Positions 8,793 through 17,641 of a stretch of DNA of 64,000 nt are shown here, piece after piece. This stretch comes from Burkholderia arboris (GTDB taxonomy: Bacteria; Pseudomonadota; Gammaproteobacteria; Burkholderiales; Burkholderiaceae): assembly GCF_902499125.1 (NCBI RefSeq), contig NZ_CABVPX010000007.1, positions 186,001 to 250,000 of the forward strand, given 5' to 3'. Made by a program: the position numbers and the translations under genes. Numbering within the stretch: position 1 is the stretch's first letter; each line of letters starts with the position of its first letter. Below the pieces are notes generated by a model. It was given only the letters and a program-made list of their open reading frames with translations. It did not search any database and was not told where the DNA came from.

Positions 8793-9176
8793 TTACCGGT
8801 AGGTCCAGAACCGGTGCAGCAGGAACGTCGTCGGCGGGATCAGCAGCGCGATCGCGACGACGCTCATCGCGCGCGACATGTCGAGCGCCGCGGCGCCGCG
8901 CGCCAGCAGCAGCGTTTCGACGAACCCGGCGAGCGTGACCGCGAGGAAGCGCGTCGCGTTGCGCGCGCGTACCGTCGACGAAAAACTCCACAGCGTATTC
9001 GCCAGGTACGAGAACGCGGTGGCGCAGACAAACGCGACCGCGTTCGCGGCCACCAGCGTCGCATCGAGCAGCGCGAACATCGCCGCCGCAACCAGCGTGT
9101 GAATCGCGGTCGAGCAGAGCCCCGACACACCGAAGCGCACGAGCCTCGCGCGCTCGGCAGCGAGCAGGCCGATCAT
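8793..9176 (-). CDS. GtrA-family membrane protein (putative lipid-linked sugar flippase)
   Basis: This 127-residue protein has four hydrophobic helices and the GtrA pattern: RLVRFGVSGLCSTAIHTLV in helix 1, SYLANTLWSFSS in the middle and PPTTFLLHRFWTY at the end. GtrA proteins are thought to flip undecaprenyl-phosphate-linked sugars across the inner membrane for O-antigen or other envelope glycan modification. It is the last gene of a four-gene minus-strand set, 12 bp after a GtrB-like transferase, the classic partner. The two upstream GT87 genes would use the flipped sugar in the periplasm. Confidence 0.88.
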   Translation of the reverse strand: MIGLLAAERARLVRFGVSGLCSTAIHTLVAAAMFALLDATLVAANAVAFVCATAFSYLANTLWSFSSTVRARNATRFLAVTLAGFVETLLLARGAAALDMSRAMSVVAIALLIPPTTFLLHRFWTYR

Positions 9177-9188
9177 GGTGCCCGCGCG

Positions 9189-10232
9189 TCAGCGCGCACC
9201 GACCCGCGCACGGACCGGCTGCACGCGCCGGCGTGCGGCCAGGCGGCGCGCATCGCGTGAAACCGGCAGTTCGATCACCTTGCCGTGCGCCTGGTAGCGG
9301 CGGCGGATCAGGTAGACGGGCCGTTGCTTCGACTCGTCGTAGATCCGCCCGACATACTCGCCGACGACGCCGATCCCGATCAGCTCGATGCCGCCGATGA
9401 ACAGCGTGACCGAGATCAGCGACGCATAGCCGAGCACCGGATTGCCGAACAGCAGCGTGCGCAGGATGATGAACGACCCGTACAGGAACGCGAGCGCGGC
9501 GATGCCGAGGCCGATGTAGGTCCAGCTGCGCAGCGGCACGGTGCTGAAGCTGGTGATGCCCTCCAGTGCGAAATTCCACAGCTTCCAGCCGGAAAACTTC
9601 GAGTGCCCGGCGCTGCGCGGATCGCGCTGGTATTCGACGATCACGGTCTTGTAGCCGACCCACGCGAACAGCCCCTTCATGAAGCGGTGCCGCTCGGGCA
9701 GGTTGCGCAGCGCATTCACGACCTTGCGGTCCATCAGCCGGAAATCGCCGACGTTCTCCGGCAGCTTCACGTCCGACAGCAGGTTGTGCACGCGGTAGTA
9801 GATCGCGGCGGCGGTGCGCTTCGCGAACGAATCGCACGCGCGGTTGCTGCGTTTTGCCGCCACGACTTCCGCACCGTCGCGCCAGTGTTCGATCATGACC
9901 GGAATCAGGCTGGGCGGATCCTGCAGATCGGCATCGAGCGGGATCACCGCGTCGCCGGCGGCTTCGTCGAGGCCGGCCGTCAGCGCGGCCTCCTTGCCGA
10001 AGTTGCGGGTGAGATCGATCACGCGCACGCGCCGCTCGGCGGTGCTGATGCGGACCAGGCGTTCCAGCGTGTCGTCGCGGCTGCCGTCGTTCACGCAGAC
10101 GATCTCGAAGCGGATTGCGTCGATGGACGTCAGGAGTGGAATCACGACGTCGAAGAAATGCTCGACGGCCTCGCCTTCGTTATAGAACGGCACGACCAGC
10201 GAGACGAGCGGCGTGTAGATGGATTCCCGCAT
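9189..10232 (-). CDS. GtrB/DPM1-like family 2 glycosyltransferase
   Basis: This 347-residue protein has an N-terminal GT-A domain (LVSLVVPFYNEGEAVEHFF; nucleotide-sugar metal site PLDADLQDPP; later VGDFRLMDRKVV). Two C-terminal membrane helices follow (about residues 232-255 and 265-290). This layout is typical of enzymes that load a sugar onto undecaprenyl phosphate. It ends 12 bp before gtrA and starts 24 bp after a GT87 gene, so it is part of one operon. It likely makes the lipid-linked sugar donor on the cytoplasmic face. A basic C-terminal tail after the helices is common in the family. Confidence 0.88.
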   Translation of the reverse strand: MRESIYTPLVSLVVPFYNEGEAVEHFFDVVIPLLTSIDAIRFEIVCVNDGSRDDTLERLVRISTAERRVRVIDLTRNFGKEAALTAGLDEAAGDAVIPLDADLQDPPSLIPVMIEHWRDGAEVVAAKRSNRACDSFAKRTAAAIYYRVHNLLSDVKLPENVGDFRLMDRKVVNALRNLPERHRFMKGLFAWVGYKTVIVEYQRDPRSAGHSKFSGWKLWNFALEGITSFSTVPLRSWTYIGLGIAALAFLYGSFIILRTLLFGNPVLGYASLISVTLFIGGIELIGIGVVGEYVGRIYDESKQRPVYLIRRRYQAHGKVIELPVSRDARRLAARRRVQPVRARVGAR

Positions 10233-10256
10233 GATGATTCCCCTTGTAATGTCGCT

Positions 10257-11636
10257 TCACCGGCCGACGCCGATCGTCGGGCGGCCGGTGCGGCGCATTC
10301 CGTACGCCGGGCGGTGGTGTGACCGGGCCGGATGGGCGAACCCGGTATCGGTCGAGGTGTCGCGCGCGTCGGGCATCGACGGCACGTCGTGTCTTTCCTG
10401 TGCGATCCGGCTGACGAGCAGCGCGAGCGACGCGAGCGTCACGAGCGGCATGAACTGGAACGACAGGTGCGGTACGACCGCGAGGCCCGCGAGCGGCATC
10501 GGCCACAGCAGCATCAGCCATTCGCGATCGAAGTGGCGCCAGCCGCGCGTCCCCGCATAGCGGGCGTACCACGCGATCACGAGGCCGTACCACGTCAGGT
10601 CGTAGTCGTACAGATAGGGGCTGACGAGCAGGCAGGCGCACGCGAGGGTCGCGGCGCGCAGCGCGTACGAACATGCGCCGCGCCACGCGTAGACCACGGC
10701 AATCGCGGCAGCCGCGGCCGACAGCAGCTGCAGGCCGCGTGCAACGAGCGCGGGCCAGCCGGCCATCGTCGCGAGTGCAAACACGGTCGGCATGCGCGCG
10801 AGTTTCGCGTGGCCGGTGCCGACGATCGCATAGACGTTGGCGATCACGTGCATGAACGTGACCCACGGGGCGAGGCCGAACGCGAGCGTCGCGAGCACGA
10901 CGCTGACGGCGAGCGTCGCGGCCCACGCGGCCAGCGCGCGCCATTGCCCCGCGCACAGCAGCGCGAGCGGGAACAGCACCGCGAGCTGGGGCTTCGTCGT
11001 CAGCAAGCCGAAGCAGATCCCGGCGACGACCGGGCGGCGGTTCAGCGCGAGCAGGCCGAGGCCGGCGAGCATCGCGGTGAAGAGGCTGGTCTGTCCGACG
11101 ATCACCGTGAGGAAAGCGCCGGGGAATGCGAGGGCGCACAGCCACGCGGCATCGCGCTGCACGGTCGCGCGGATCGTCGCCGCGAACAGCGCGTACGTGA
11201 CCGCGAGCCACAGCACGAGCGCCAGCGTGTACGGTAGCCAGCCGAGCGGCAAGACGAACAGCAGCATCGTGGGCGGATAGAGCCACGGCTGCGTGCCGTC
11301 CGCGAGCGTCAACGTCGGGATCGCAAGCTTCTGGACCGCGAACAGCGCGGGGAAATGCCATGCGTCGGCGCCGTGCCCGTGCGCGGCGAGCCATGCGGCG
11401 CTCCAGACCGGCGAAAAATCCGGCGACAGCGGGTCCGGCGCGCCGTGGTTCGACAGGATCACGCGGATCAGGTAGATGCCGATGAACAGCAGTTCGGTCA
11501 GCAACGCGGCGGCCGCATAGAGGCGTATGCGGTCGCGATTGAACCAGTGCGGGTAGCGGTGCGGGCCGGCGATCGGGAGTTCCGGATGCGCGTCAATGGA
11601 GGAATGCGCATGGCGGGCGAACGAAGGCGCTTTCAT
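10257..11636 (-). CDS. GT87 (DUF2029) polyprenyl-phosphate-dependent glycosyltransferase, copy 2
   Basis: This is a 459-residue polytopic membrane protein with about ten helices. The first periplasmic loop contains SPDFSPVWSAAW, whose Asp is where GT-C enzymes carry the catalytic residue. It is followed by WLYPPTMLLFVLPLGW and LLTTKPQLAVLFPLALL, both typical of DUF2029. The ATG at 11636 overlaps the stop of the upstream homologue (ATGA), which indicates translational coupling. The C-terminal 50 residues are polar and lack helices. It probably transfers a lipid-linked sugar onto an envelope acceptor, working with the GtrB and GtrA genes downstream. The acceptor is unknown. Confidence 0.85.
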   Translation of the reverse strand: MKAPSFARHAHSSIDAHPELPIAGPHRYPHWFNRDRIRLYAAAALLTELLFIGIYLIRVILSNHGAPDPLSPDFSPVWSAAWLAAHGHGADAWHFPALFAVQKLAIPTLTLADGTQPWLYPPTMLLFVLPLGWLPYTLALVLWLAVTYALFAATIRATVQRDAAWLCALAFPGAFLTVIVGQTSLFTAMLAGLGLLALNRRPVVAGICFGLLTTKPQLAVLFPLALLCAGQWRALAAWAATLAVSVVLATLAFGLAPWVTFMHVIANVYAIVGTGHAKLARMPTVFALATMAGWPALVARGLQLLSAAAAAIAVVYAWRGACSYALRAATLACACLLVSPYLYDYDLTWYGLVIAWYARYAGTRGWRHFDREWLMLLWPMPLAGLAVVPHLSFQFMPLVTLASLALLVSRIAQERHDVPSMPDARDTSTDTGFAHPARSHHRPAYGMRRTGRPTIGVGR

Positions 11637-12871
11637 TGCGTGCTCCGTGACGCCAGTGCCGTGCGGCGCACGACGACGAACAGCACCGCGAGCAGCACGA
11701 CTGGCCCGATCTGCGGCAGCTTCATCAACCGATTGAACATCTCGAAGATCGGCAACAGCCACGCGAGCACGAGGATGCCCTGGTCGCCGGGAAGCCAGCC
11801 TTCGTCGAGACCGTACGCGATCAGGCAAAAGACCGCGATGCCGAGCCACGTCAGTTCGTAGTGCCACAGATAAGGCGTCGTCAGCAGCGTGGCGACCGCC
11901 AGCACCGCGCCGCGCAGGCGCATGTCGTGCGTGCGACGCCACACGTTGACGGCCGCGGCGATCGCGAGCAGCGCGACCGCCGCCTGTGCGGCAAGCGCGG
12001 CGGCTACCGGTGCGCCCGCGAGCCGCAACGCGGCGAACGGCGTCGGCGACGCGAGCCAGTACGACGCGAGCATGAAATGCTGCTCGCGTACCGTCGACAT
12101 CGCATGCGTCAACCCGTGCAGCGCGGCCGGGCCGGACAGTGCGACGCCGGCTGCCGCGAACAGCGTCGCGGTGATCGCCGCCGCCGCGAAGGTGCGCCAC
12201 GCACGCGTCGCGATCAGCACGAACGGGAACACCACGGCCAACTGCGGCTTGATCGCGAGCAGCCCGATCAGCACGCCCGCCACGACCGGACGCTTGCCGA
12301 GCAGATGCAGCGCGAGCGCGGCGAGGCCGGCGGTCAGGATGCTGTTCTGCCCGAACAGTGCGGACATGCACACCGCCGAATACGCGGCGGCCACGAGCGC
12401 CGCGGCGCGCGGCACGGGAAGATGCGCGCGCAGTCCCGACAACCGCGAGACGGCGAACGCGTAGCATAAAAGACTGCCCGCGAAAAAGAGGAAGTAAGCG
12501 GGCAGGAAAGGCACAAGGGCAACCGGCGCGACGAACAGCAGCATCGTCGGCGGATAGAGCCAGGGAAGCGGCCGGTGTTGCAGAAACGCACCGAAGTGCG
12601 CGAACTCGGCCTGCACGAATGACGACGTGTCGTAGGCCGATGCGGCATGGCCTTGCAACACGAGATGCGATGCAGTCCAGAAGACCGAGAAGTCGGTGCC
12701 TGGACGGGCGATGGTGTTCGACGTGAAGCCGTCGGTCACGACGCCCCACACGACCACCAGTGCGATGAACAGCAGCAGCATGATGCAGCTGTATGGAATG
12801 ATCCGGTCCGCTGTCAGCCATTGAGCACAGCGTATGGCGCGATCGCGCGTTTCACGATTGGCTGTGTACAT
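11633..12871 (-). CDS. GT87 (DUF2029) polyprenyl-phosphate-dependent glycosyltransferase, copy 1
   Basis: This 412-residue multi-pass protein is homologous to the next gene. It has GTDFSVFWTASHLV with the presumed catalytic Asp in the first external loop, LPWLYPPTMLLFVAPVALVP, and LLAIKPQLAVVFPFVLI. It is the first gene of the minus-strand set 12871 to 8793 (GT87, GT87, GtrB-like, GtrA). Overlap with copy 2 by four bases suggests the two products are made in similar amounts and may add successive sugars or act as a pair. The promoter should lie in 12872-13100. Confidence 0.85.
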   Translation of the reverse strand: MYTANRETRDRAIRCAQWLTADRIIPYSCIMLLLFIALVVVWGVVTDGFTSNTIARPGTDFSVFWTASHLVLQGHAASAYDTSSFVQAEFAHFGAFLQHRPLPWLYPPTMLLFVAPVALVPFLPAYFLFFAGSLLCYAFAVSRLSGLRAHLPVPRAAALVAAAYSAVCMSALFGQNSILTAGLAALALHLLGKRPVVAGVLIGLLAIKPQLAVVFPFVLIATRAWRTFAAAAITATLFAAAGVALSGPAALHGLTHAMSTVREQHFMLASYWLASPTPFAALRLAGAPVAAALAAQAAVALLAIAAAVNVWRRTHDMRLRGAVLAVATLLTTPYLWHYELTWLGIAVFCLIAYGLDEGWLPGDQGILVLAWLLPIFEMFNRLMKLPQIGPVVLLAVLFVVVRRTALASRSTQ

Positions 12872-13921
12872 GATGCCCCGTTTATCGTTTGGCTGCGAGG
12901 TCTGTCGCAGCCGTTTGATGTTGTCGTGCCTGCGGATCGAATCGCGTTGAAACGGCGTTGTCCGGTGAGTTCATTGTTGAAGAAAAAATCGCGTGATGCA
13001 AACCACGCATGGGCGGCCGGTCTTTAATGTGTTCAGCGATGCGCGTGAAAACCGCCGTTTCTGGTATGAAAAAACGCCGGCGCCAGGTTTCGTGTTTCTG
13101 GCTTGAAACATTCCGCGATTTTCACCGGGTTCGCATGCCGCCGATCCTGCGGTGCGCGAGCGGCGCCAGGCGTTCGGGAAAATCCCGAGAAAAAATTTTG
13201 TGCCCTTTGTGCAGCGCGACGACGGGCGTTCCGGGGGCCTCCGTTCGCGGGGGCGCCTATATCAAATTTGAAACATTTCGATCGTTGCGCCCCTGGCCCG
13301 GGGCGGCGCGGATCGCCGGAACCCTTGATGCACCTCGATTTCGCCCGAGATGGTCCGCTCTTTGCGTAAGCGTTGGCACGGCAGTCGACGACGGGATGAC
13401 CGGCCGGTTCGGACAAAAGACACACGGAACCGGCTTTGGAATCACCTGCGGAAAAGATGGGCCGGAGCGCGTCGGGGAACATGCTGCTCCAGGTCGATGA
13501 ACCGCGCGAAACGTCGTCGAGTGACCAATGAGACCCGATGTCTTCAGGGCAATAAAAATCGGCATGGCAGTACTTGGGGAATAAAAATGAAAGACCACTG
13601 CACATCGCGGATCGCAAGCCGCGTTAAAAACACATTGCGGCTTTGCCGGGAGTTCGTCTCCCGTTCAACTGGATTCCATGCGTCGAACGGCCGTCGTGCC
13701 GTTCCGGTCTGTCGGCATGCCCGGTTCATCCGGCTGGTCGGCCCGGCCACGCCTTTCTCGCGCTCCGTTTCACTGATACCCGTTCGCACGGACAGGGGTG
13801 TGCATCCCCGTTCCCGCAGCTGAGCGTCGCGTTCCGATTTTTCGTGTAGTGCCGGTGGTGCCCACCCCCGACGTCTTGATTGACGAAGGGAATTTCATAG
13901 TAGTCCGAAAGGAGAAAGCTC
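12872..13921. promoter_or_regulatory. Long intergenic region upstream of the Flp pilus operon
   Basis: This 1,050-bp region has no credible gene in either strand; the open frames lack coding bias and good starts. It contains two copies of TTGAAACATT (13103-13112 and 13268-13277) and a small hairpin TCGGGA-AAA-TCCCGA at 13174-13188. It must hold the promoters of the glycan operon (leftward) and the pilus operon (rightward). The length of leader suggests added regulation of the pilins. Confidence 0.4.
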
Positions 13922-14113
13922 ATGCCAAGAATCATCGAAAAGGTAGCCTGGTTCGTCGAGGATCAAGACGGTGTGACGGCCATTGAATACGGCCTGATCG
14001 CCGCGCTGATCGCAATCGGCATCATTGCCGCGCTGACGACAGTCGGCACGGATCTGAAGACCGTGTTCAGTACGGTCGCCGACGATCTGGACTCGGTAGT
14101 GGCAGCAATCTGA
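13922..14113 (+). CDS. flp1: Flp-type pilin 1
   Basis: This 63-residue prepilin has a short leader ending in Gly before VTAIEYGLIAALIAIGII. The G/VTAIEY motif, with Glu at +5 and Tyr at +6 of the mature chain, is the processing and assembly signature of Flp pilins. The start follows GAAAGGAGAAAGCTC. It is the first gene of the Tad operon and is nearly duplicated 140 bp downstream. It forms the fibre of a tight-adherence pilus after cleavage by the TadV-type peptidase encoded at 14764. Confidence 0.95.
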   Translation: MPRIIEKVAWFVEDQDGVTAIEYGLIAALIAIGIIAALTTVGTDLKTVFSTVADDLDSVVAAI

Positions 14114-14254
14114 TGAACGGTACGGCGAGCGGCTCCTCAGGATTGTTCGTCGGCACCACACGGCATCAACAACATGCCTCGACGTATCGATGCCGGATCA
14201 TTCGATCCAGCCGGCACGCGAGGACTTTGAAAGTGACTACGCAAGGAGATCATC

Positions 14255-14446
14255 ATGTCCAAGTTCATTCAACAAGTCAGCCGTTTCGTTCGCGATGAAG
14301 ATGGCGTGACGGCCATCGAATACGGCCTGATCGCCGCCCTGATCGCCATCGGCATCATCGCCGCGCTGTCGACGGTCGGCAAGGACCTCAAGACCGTGTT
14401 CACCACGATCGCGGACGACCTCGATTCGGCGGTCGCAGCCATCTGA
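14255..14446 (+). CDS. flp2: Flp-type pilin 2 (close paralogue of pilin 1)
   Basis: This 63-residue prepilin differs from pilin 1 at about a dozen positions, mostly in the leader and C-terminus. It keeps EDGVTAIEYGLIAALIAIGI around the cleavage site. AAGGAGATCATC precedes the start. A tandem duplication of flp is common in Tad loci, and whether both copies build the fibre is not known. A strong 10-bp hairpin lies just after the stop and may keep pilin mRNA abundant relative to the distal genes. Confidence 0.94.
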   Translation: MSKFIQQVSRFVRDEDGVTAIEYGLIAALIAIGIIAALSTVGKDLKTVFTTIADDLDSAVAAI

Positions 14447-14459
14447 TGGACCATGCCGT

Positions 14460-14493
14460 GGACGGCTCGGCCGGTGCAGTGCTCGAGCCGTCC
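14460..14493 (+). repeat. Perfect 10-bp inverted repeat (hairpin) after flp2
   Basis: GGACGGCTCG and CGAGCCGTCC are separated by 14 bases, 13 bp after the flp2 stop. No T-run follows, so it is more likely an mRNA-stabilising or attenuating hairpin than a full terminator. Confidence 0.6.
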
Positions 14494-14528
14494 CCGGCCA
14501 TCCGATCAACCAGGAACCGGAGACCACC

Positions 14529-14735
14529 ATGCAAGCCACGATGTGTGTCGTCCGTCGCTGGATCGCCGACGAGCAAGGCGTGACGTCGATCGAATATGCG
14601 TTGCTCGCGGCGATGTTCGCCACCGCAGTGCTGGGCAGCGTCGTCACGCTGAAAGGCTCGCTCGCCAATACGTACGAGGTGATTGCAGCGGCCGTGACGT
14701 CTGCGGTAACCACCGCGCTGGCAATGGTTTCCTGA
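14529..14735 (+). CDS. Third Flp-like pilin or pseudopilin, divergent
   Basis: This 68-residue protein has EQGVTSIEYALLAAMFATAVLGS, so it keeps the Gly cleavage site and the Glu+5/Tyr+6 pair of Flp pilins. Its leader (MQATMCVVRRWIADEQG) and its C-terminal Ala/Val-rich half differ from pilins 1 and 2. GGAG precedes the start by seven bases. Possible roles are a minor pilin or an assembly primer. It lies 28 bp before the prepilin peptidase gene and after the hairpin, so it is probably expressed at a lower level than flp1 and flp2. Confidence 0.85.
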   Translation: MQATMCVVRRWIADEQGVTSIEYALLAAMFATAVLGSVVTLKGSLANTYEVIAAAVTSAVTTALAMVS

Positions 14736-14763
14736 TTCAACGATTCGATCCGAGAGGTTCGCC

Positions 14764-15303
14764 ATGTTACCTGTTGCGCCGCCTTACCCGGTCCCGTTGT
14801 GCGTGACGTTGCTCGCCGTCGCCGCGGCCAGCACGGACATCGCAAGCCGCCGCATTCCGAACCGTCTCGTCGCGGTCGGGCTCGTCGGCGCGCTGGTCGC
14901 GCAGTGCATGCTGCACGGCGTCCTGGCAGGCGCACTCGGGTGGCTCGCAGGGGCGGCGACCGGCTTCGGCCTGCTGCTGCCGTTCTATCTGTTGCGCGGG
15001 ATGGCGGCCGGCGACGTGAAGCTGATGCTCGCGATCGGCGCATGGGTCGGGGCGGAAATGACGTTCTACATCGTGCTGGCCACGTTCCTGGCCGGCGGGA
15101 TAGGCGCCATCGCGTTCGCGCTGCTGCGCGGCCGGATGCGCCAGATGTGGGCGAACGTCCGCGCGCTGATCGCGCGTCGTTCGCAAGGGGCGCACGCGGA
15201 AGCCGCCGGCGGCCCCGTGGAATTCGCATCGGTCGGCACGCTGCCGTATGGCGTGGCGATCGCGGCCGGCACGCTGGGCATGTTGTTCGTGTCGTGCGCA
15301 TAG
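14764..15303 (+). CDS. tadV: TadV/CpaA-type prepilin peptidase
   Basis: This 179-residue inner-membrane aspartyl protease has both active-site aspartates in their usual settings: ASTDIASRRIPN near residue 25 and GMAAGDVKLMLAIG near residue 85. It lacks the N-terminal methylase domain of type IV prepilin peptidases, as expected for TadV/CpaA. A polar loop at about 125-155 before the last helix is longer than in many relatives. It cleaves the leaders of the three Flp pilins and of the TadE/F pseudopilins of this operon. Confidence 0.9.
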   Translation: MLPVAPPYPVPLCVTLLAVAAASTDIASRRIPNRLVAVGLVGALVAQCMLHGVLAGALGWLAGAATGFGLLLPFYLLRGMAAGDVKLMLAIGAWVGAEMTFYIVLATFLAGGIGAIAFALLRGRMRQMWANVRALIARRSQGAHAEAAGGPVEFASVGTLPYGVAIAAGTLGMLFVSCA

Positions 15304-15335
15304 CGCGACGCACAAGCAACGAGGACGGAGCGATC

Positions 15336-16736
15336 ATGAACACGAATCACACCGAACCGAGACGCGACGCGCAGGTGGCGCACCTGCCCGATCCGCTGCC
15401 GTCTCGGGAAGCCCATACGAAACTGGGCACGCAGTTGCCGACGGCGCCGCGCACGCTCGAGGAAACCGGGCTGAGCATGACGTTCGTCGCCGGGCTCGTG
15501 CTGAAGTCGACGCTGGTGCTCGGCCGCCCGTCATACGGCGACCTGGTCGAGCGGCACTGCCTGCCGCTCGCGGTCCTCGACGACGTCTTCGCCTTCCTGG
15601 TGCGCGAGCATCTCGTCGAGCTCACCCATCGCGGCGCGACCGATCTCGACGTGACGTTCCGCCTGACCGACGCGGGCCGCGTGCTCGCACTCGAGGAACG
15701 GGCGCGCAGCGGCTACAGCGGCCCCGCACCGGTGACGCTCGACGCGTATCTCGAATGCGTGGCCGCTCATTCAGTGCGCAAGCTGCACATCGGCCAGAAC
15801 GACGTGTGGGCCGTGTTCGAAGGCATCGTGATCGACACGTCGGTGCTCGATGCGGCGGCTGCGGCACTGAATGCCGGCCGTCCGCTGCTGATCTACGGCC
15901 CGGCCGGCAGCGGCAAGACCTTCCTCGCCGAACGGCTCGGCTCGCTGATGCACGGCCACGTGCCGGTGCCGCACGCGATCTGCGCGGCCGGCGAAGTGAT
16001 CCAGATCTACGACCCGCTCGTGCATGTCGAGGTCGGGCAGCCCTCCGGCAACTGGTCGATCGATCGCCGCTGGCGCCTGTGTACGCGGCCGGTCGTGATG
16101 TCGGGCGGCGAACTGACGCTCGATGAGCTTGATCTCCGCCGCGACGAAGCCGCCGGCTTCTATCAGGCGCCGCCGCACATGAAAGCCAACATGGGCATGT
16201 ACGTCGTCGACGATCTCGGTCGCCAGCGCGTCGAGCCACGCGACCTGCTCAATCGCTGGCTGCGCCCGCTCGATCGCGGCGTCGACTTCATGACGCTCGA
16301 ATCCGGCAACCGCTTCGTGATGCCGTTCGATGTCTGGCCGGTGTTCTCGAGCAACCTGTCGCCGGAACAGCTCGGCGACGACGCGTTCCTGCGTCGCCTC
16401 GGTTCGAAGCTGCACGTCGGCGCGATGTCGATCGACGACTACCGCGCCGTGTACAACGCGGCCTGCGCATCGCTGGGGCTCATCTCCGCGAGCGATGCAT
16501 TCGACTACCTGCTGCATCGGCTGCATCTGCCGACCGGCAAGGCGTTTCTCGCCTGTTTTCCTGCGGACCTGCTGCGTCTCGTGGCCGCCGGCGCGCGGTA
16601 TCGCGGTGATCCGCCCGAAGTGACGCACGACGCACTGTACGACGCATGGGCGAGCTATTTCGGCGCGGCACCCGAACGTGACGGCAGCCATCCGCCGCCC
16701 GTCGAGCGCGGTGGCCGCACGTTCGTTACCGGTTGA
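15336..16736 (+). CDS. AAA+ ATPase of the Tad locus, role unknown
   Basis: This 466-residue soluble protein has a Walker A motif PLLIYGPAGSGKTFLAERLG (about residues 185-204) and a Walker B-like MGMYVVDDLGRQRVEP (about 287-302). The arginine-rich region FLRRLGSKLHVG comes later. The first 140 residues look like a winged-helix or adaptor part (LSMTFVAGLVLKSTLVLGRP, VERHCLPLAVLDDVFAFLVREHLVEL). It is not a secretion ATPase like CpaF. It sits between the peptidase and CpaB genes, 32 bp after tadV. Such ATPases are seen in some beta-proteobacterial pilus loci, but I know of no defined function. A remodelling or regulatory role is plausible. ATG 15336 follows GAGGACGGAG. Confidence 0.75.
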   Translation: MNTNHTEPRRDAQVAHLPDPLPSREAHTKLGTQLPTAPRTLEETGLSMTFVAGLVLKSTLVLGRPSYGDLVERHCLPLAVLDDVFAFLVREHLVELTHRGATDLDVTFRLTDAGRVLALEERARSGYSGPAPVTLDAYLECVAAHSVRKLHIGQNDVWAVFEGIVIDTSVLDAAAAALNAGRPLLIYGPAGSGKTFLAERLGSLMHGHVPVPHAICAAGEVIQIYDPLVHVEVGQPSGNWSIDRRWRLCTRPVVMSGGELTLDELDLRRDEAAGFYQAPPHMKANMGMYVVDDLGRQRVEPRDLLNRWLRPLDRGVDFMTLESGNRFVMPFDVWPVFSSNLSPEQLGDDAFLRRLGSKLHVGAMSIDDYRAVYNAACASLGLISASDAFDYLLHRLHLPTGKAFLACFPADLLRLVAAGARYRGDPPEVTHDALYDAWASYFGAAPERDGSHPPPVERGGRTFVTG

Positions 16737-16771
16737 GCCGTTTCTTTCACGAATCGTCGAGGAGCATTGCC

Positions 16772-17611
16772 ATGAAAAACAGTCGAGCGGTCATGATGCT
16801 GGTCGTCGCGATGGTCGCGGGTCTTGCCGCGGTCGTGTTCGCGTCCCACTGGCTGGTGCAGACATCCACGAATTCGGTCACGCCGGTCGCGGTGGCCACC
16901 ACCGACCTGAACCTGGGCGAACCGCTCGGGCCGAACCAGATCCACCTGGTCAACTGGCCGTCGGGCAGCGTGCCGACGGGCGCGTTCACCGATACGAAAG
17001 CCCTTGAAGGGCGCGTGGTGCGCACCAGCCTCTCACGCGACGAGCCGGTGATCGAGTCGAAGCTCGCACCGGTCGGCACCAAGGGCGGGTTGTCCGCGGT
17101 CATCGCCGACGGCAGCCGCGCGATTACGGTGCGCGTGAACGACGTGGTCGGCGTCGCGGGCTTCGCGCTGCCGGGCAACTACGTCGACGTGATCGTCAAC
17201 ACGCAGGAACAGCAGGGCAAGACCGACGGACAGAGCATCTCCAAGATCGTGCTCGAACACATCCTCGTGCTCGCCGTCGCGCAGCAGGTCAGCCGCGACG
17301 ACACCGCACCGAAGGTCGTCAACGCGGTGACGCTGGAAGTCACGCCCGACCAGGCCGAACGGCTCGATCTCGCGCGCAGCGTCGGCACGCTGTCGCTCGT
17401 GCTGCGCAACCAGGTCGACCAGAAGACGCTGAACACCGACGGCGCGACCAAGCTGACGCTGCTGGGCAAGGAGCCCGCACCCGAAGCGCCGCCGGCACCT
17501 GTCCATGTACGGACGGTCCGCGTGCACGTCGCATCGCACGCGGCGCCGGAAGCACGACGCGACTGCGTCGGCGTGCTGACGGGCGTGAAGGGCAGCGTCG
17601 AGTGTTTCTGA
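16772..17611 (+). CDS. cpaB: CpaB/RcpC Flp pilus assembly protein
   Basis: This 279-residue protein has one N-terminal membrane anchor (VMMLVVAMVAGLAAVVFA). A SAF domain follows (VAVATTDLNLGEPLGPNQIHLVNWPSG, residues ~37-95), then the RcpC-type domain (ISAVIADGSRAITVRVNDVVGVAGFALPGNYVDVIV). CpaB sits in the periplasm and stabilises the secretin ring. GAGGAGCATTGCC precedes ATG 16772. An in-frame ATG at 16733 overlaps the ATPase stop and is less likely. The next gene is the secretin, after a spacer holding a hairpin. Confidence 0.9.
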   Translation: MKNSRAVMMLVVAMVAGLAAVVFASHWLVQTSTNSVTPVAVATTDLNLGEPLGPNQIHLVNWPSGSVPTGAFTDTKALEGRVVRTSLSRDEPVIESKLAPVGTKGGLSAVIADGSRAITVRVNDVVGVAGFALPGNYVDVIVNTQEQQGKTDGQSISKIVLEHILVLAVAQQVSRDDTAPKVVNAVTLEVTPDQAERLDLARSVGTLSLVLRNQVDQKTLNTDGATKLTLLGKEPAPEAPPAPVHVRTVRVHVASHAAPEARRDCVGVLTGVKGSVECF

Positions 17612-17641
17612 AACAGATCAATACAGCCAGACAAACAGATC

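Noticed and set aside
10257..12821. One 854-residue frame covering both GT87 genes
   Set aside because: The upstream part is shadow sequence; real proteins start at 12871 and 11636 with an ATGA overlap.
13374..13392. TGGCACG resembling a sigma-54 -24 element upstream of the pilins
   Set aside because: The matching -12 GC element is not at the required spacing.
13009..13823. Several open frames upstream of flp1 on both strands
   Set aside because: They overlap each other, lack start signals and show no GC3 coding bias.
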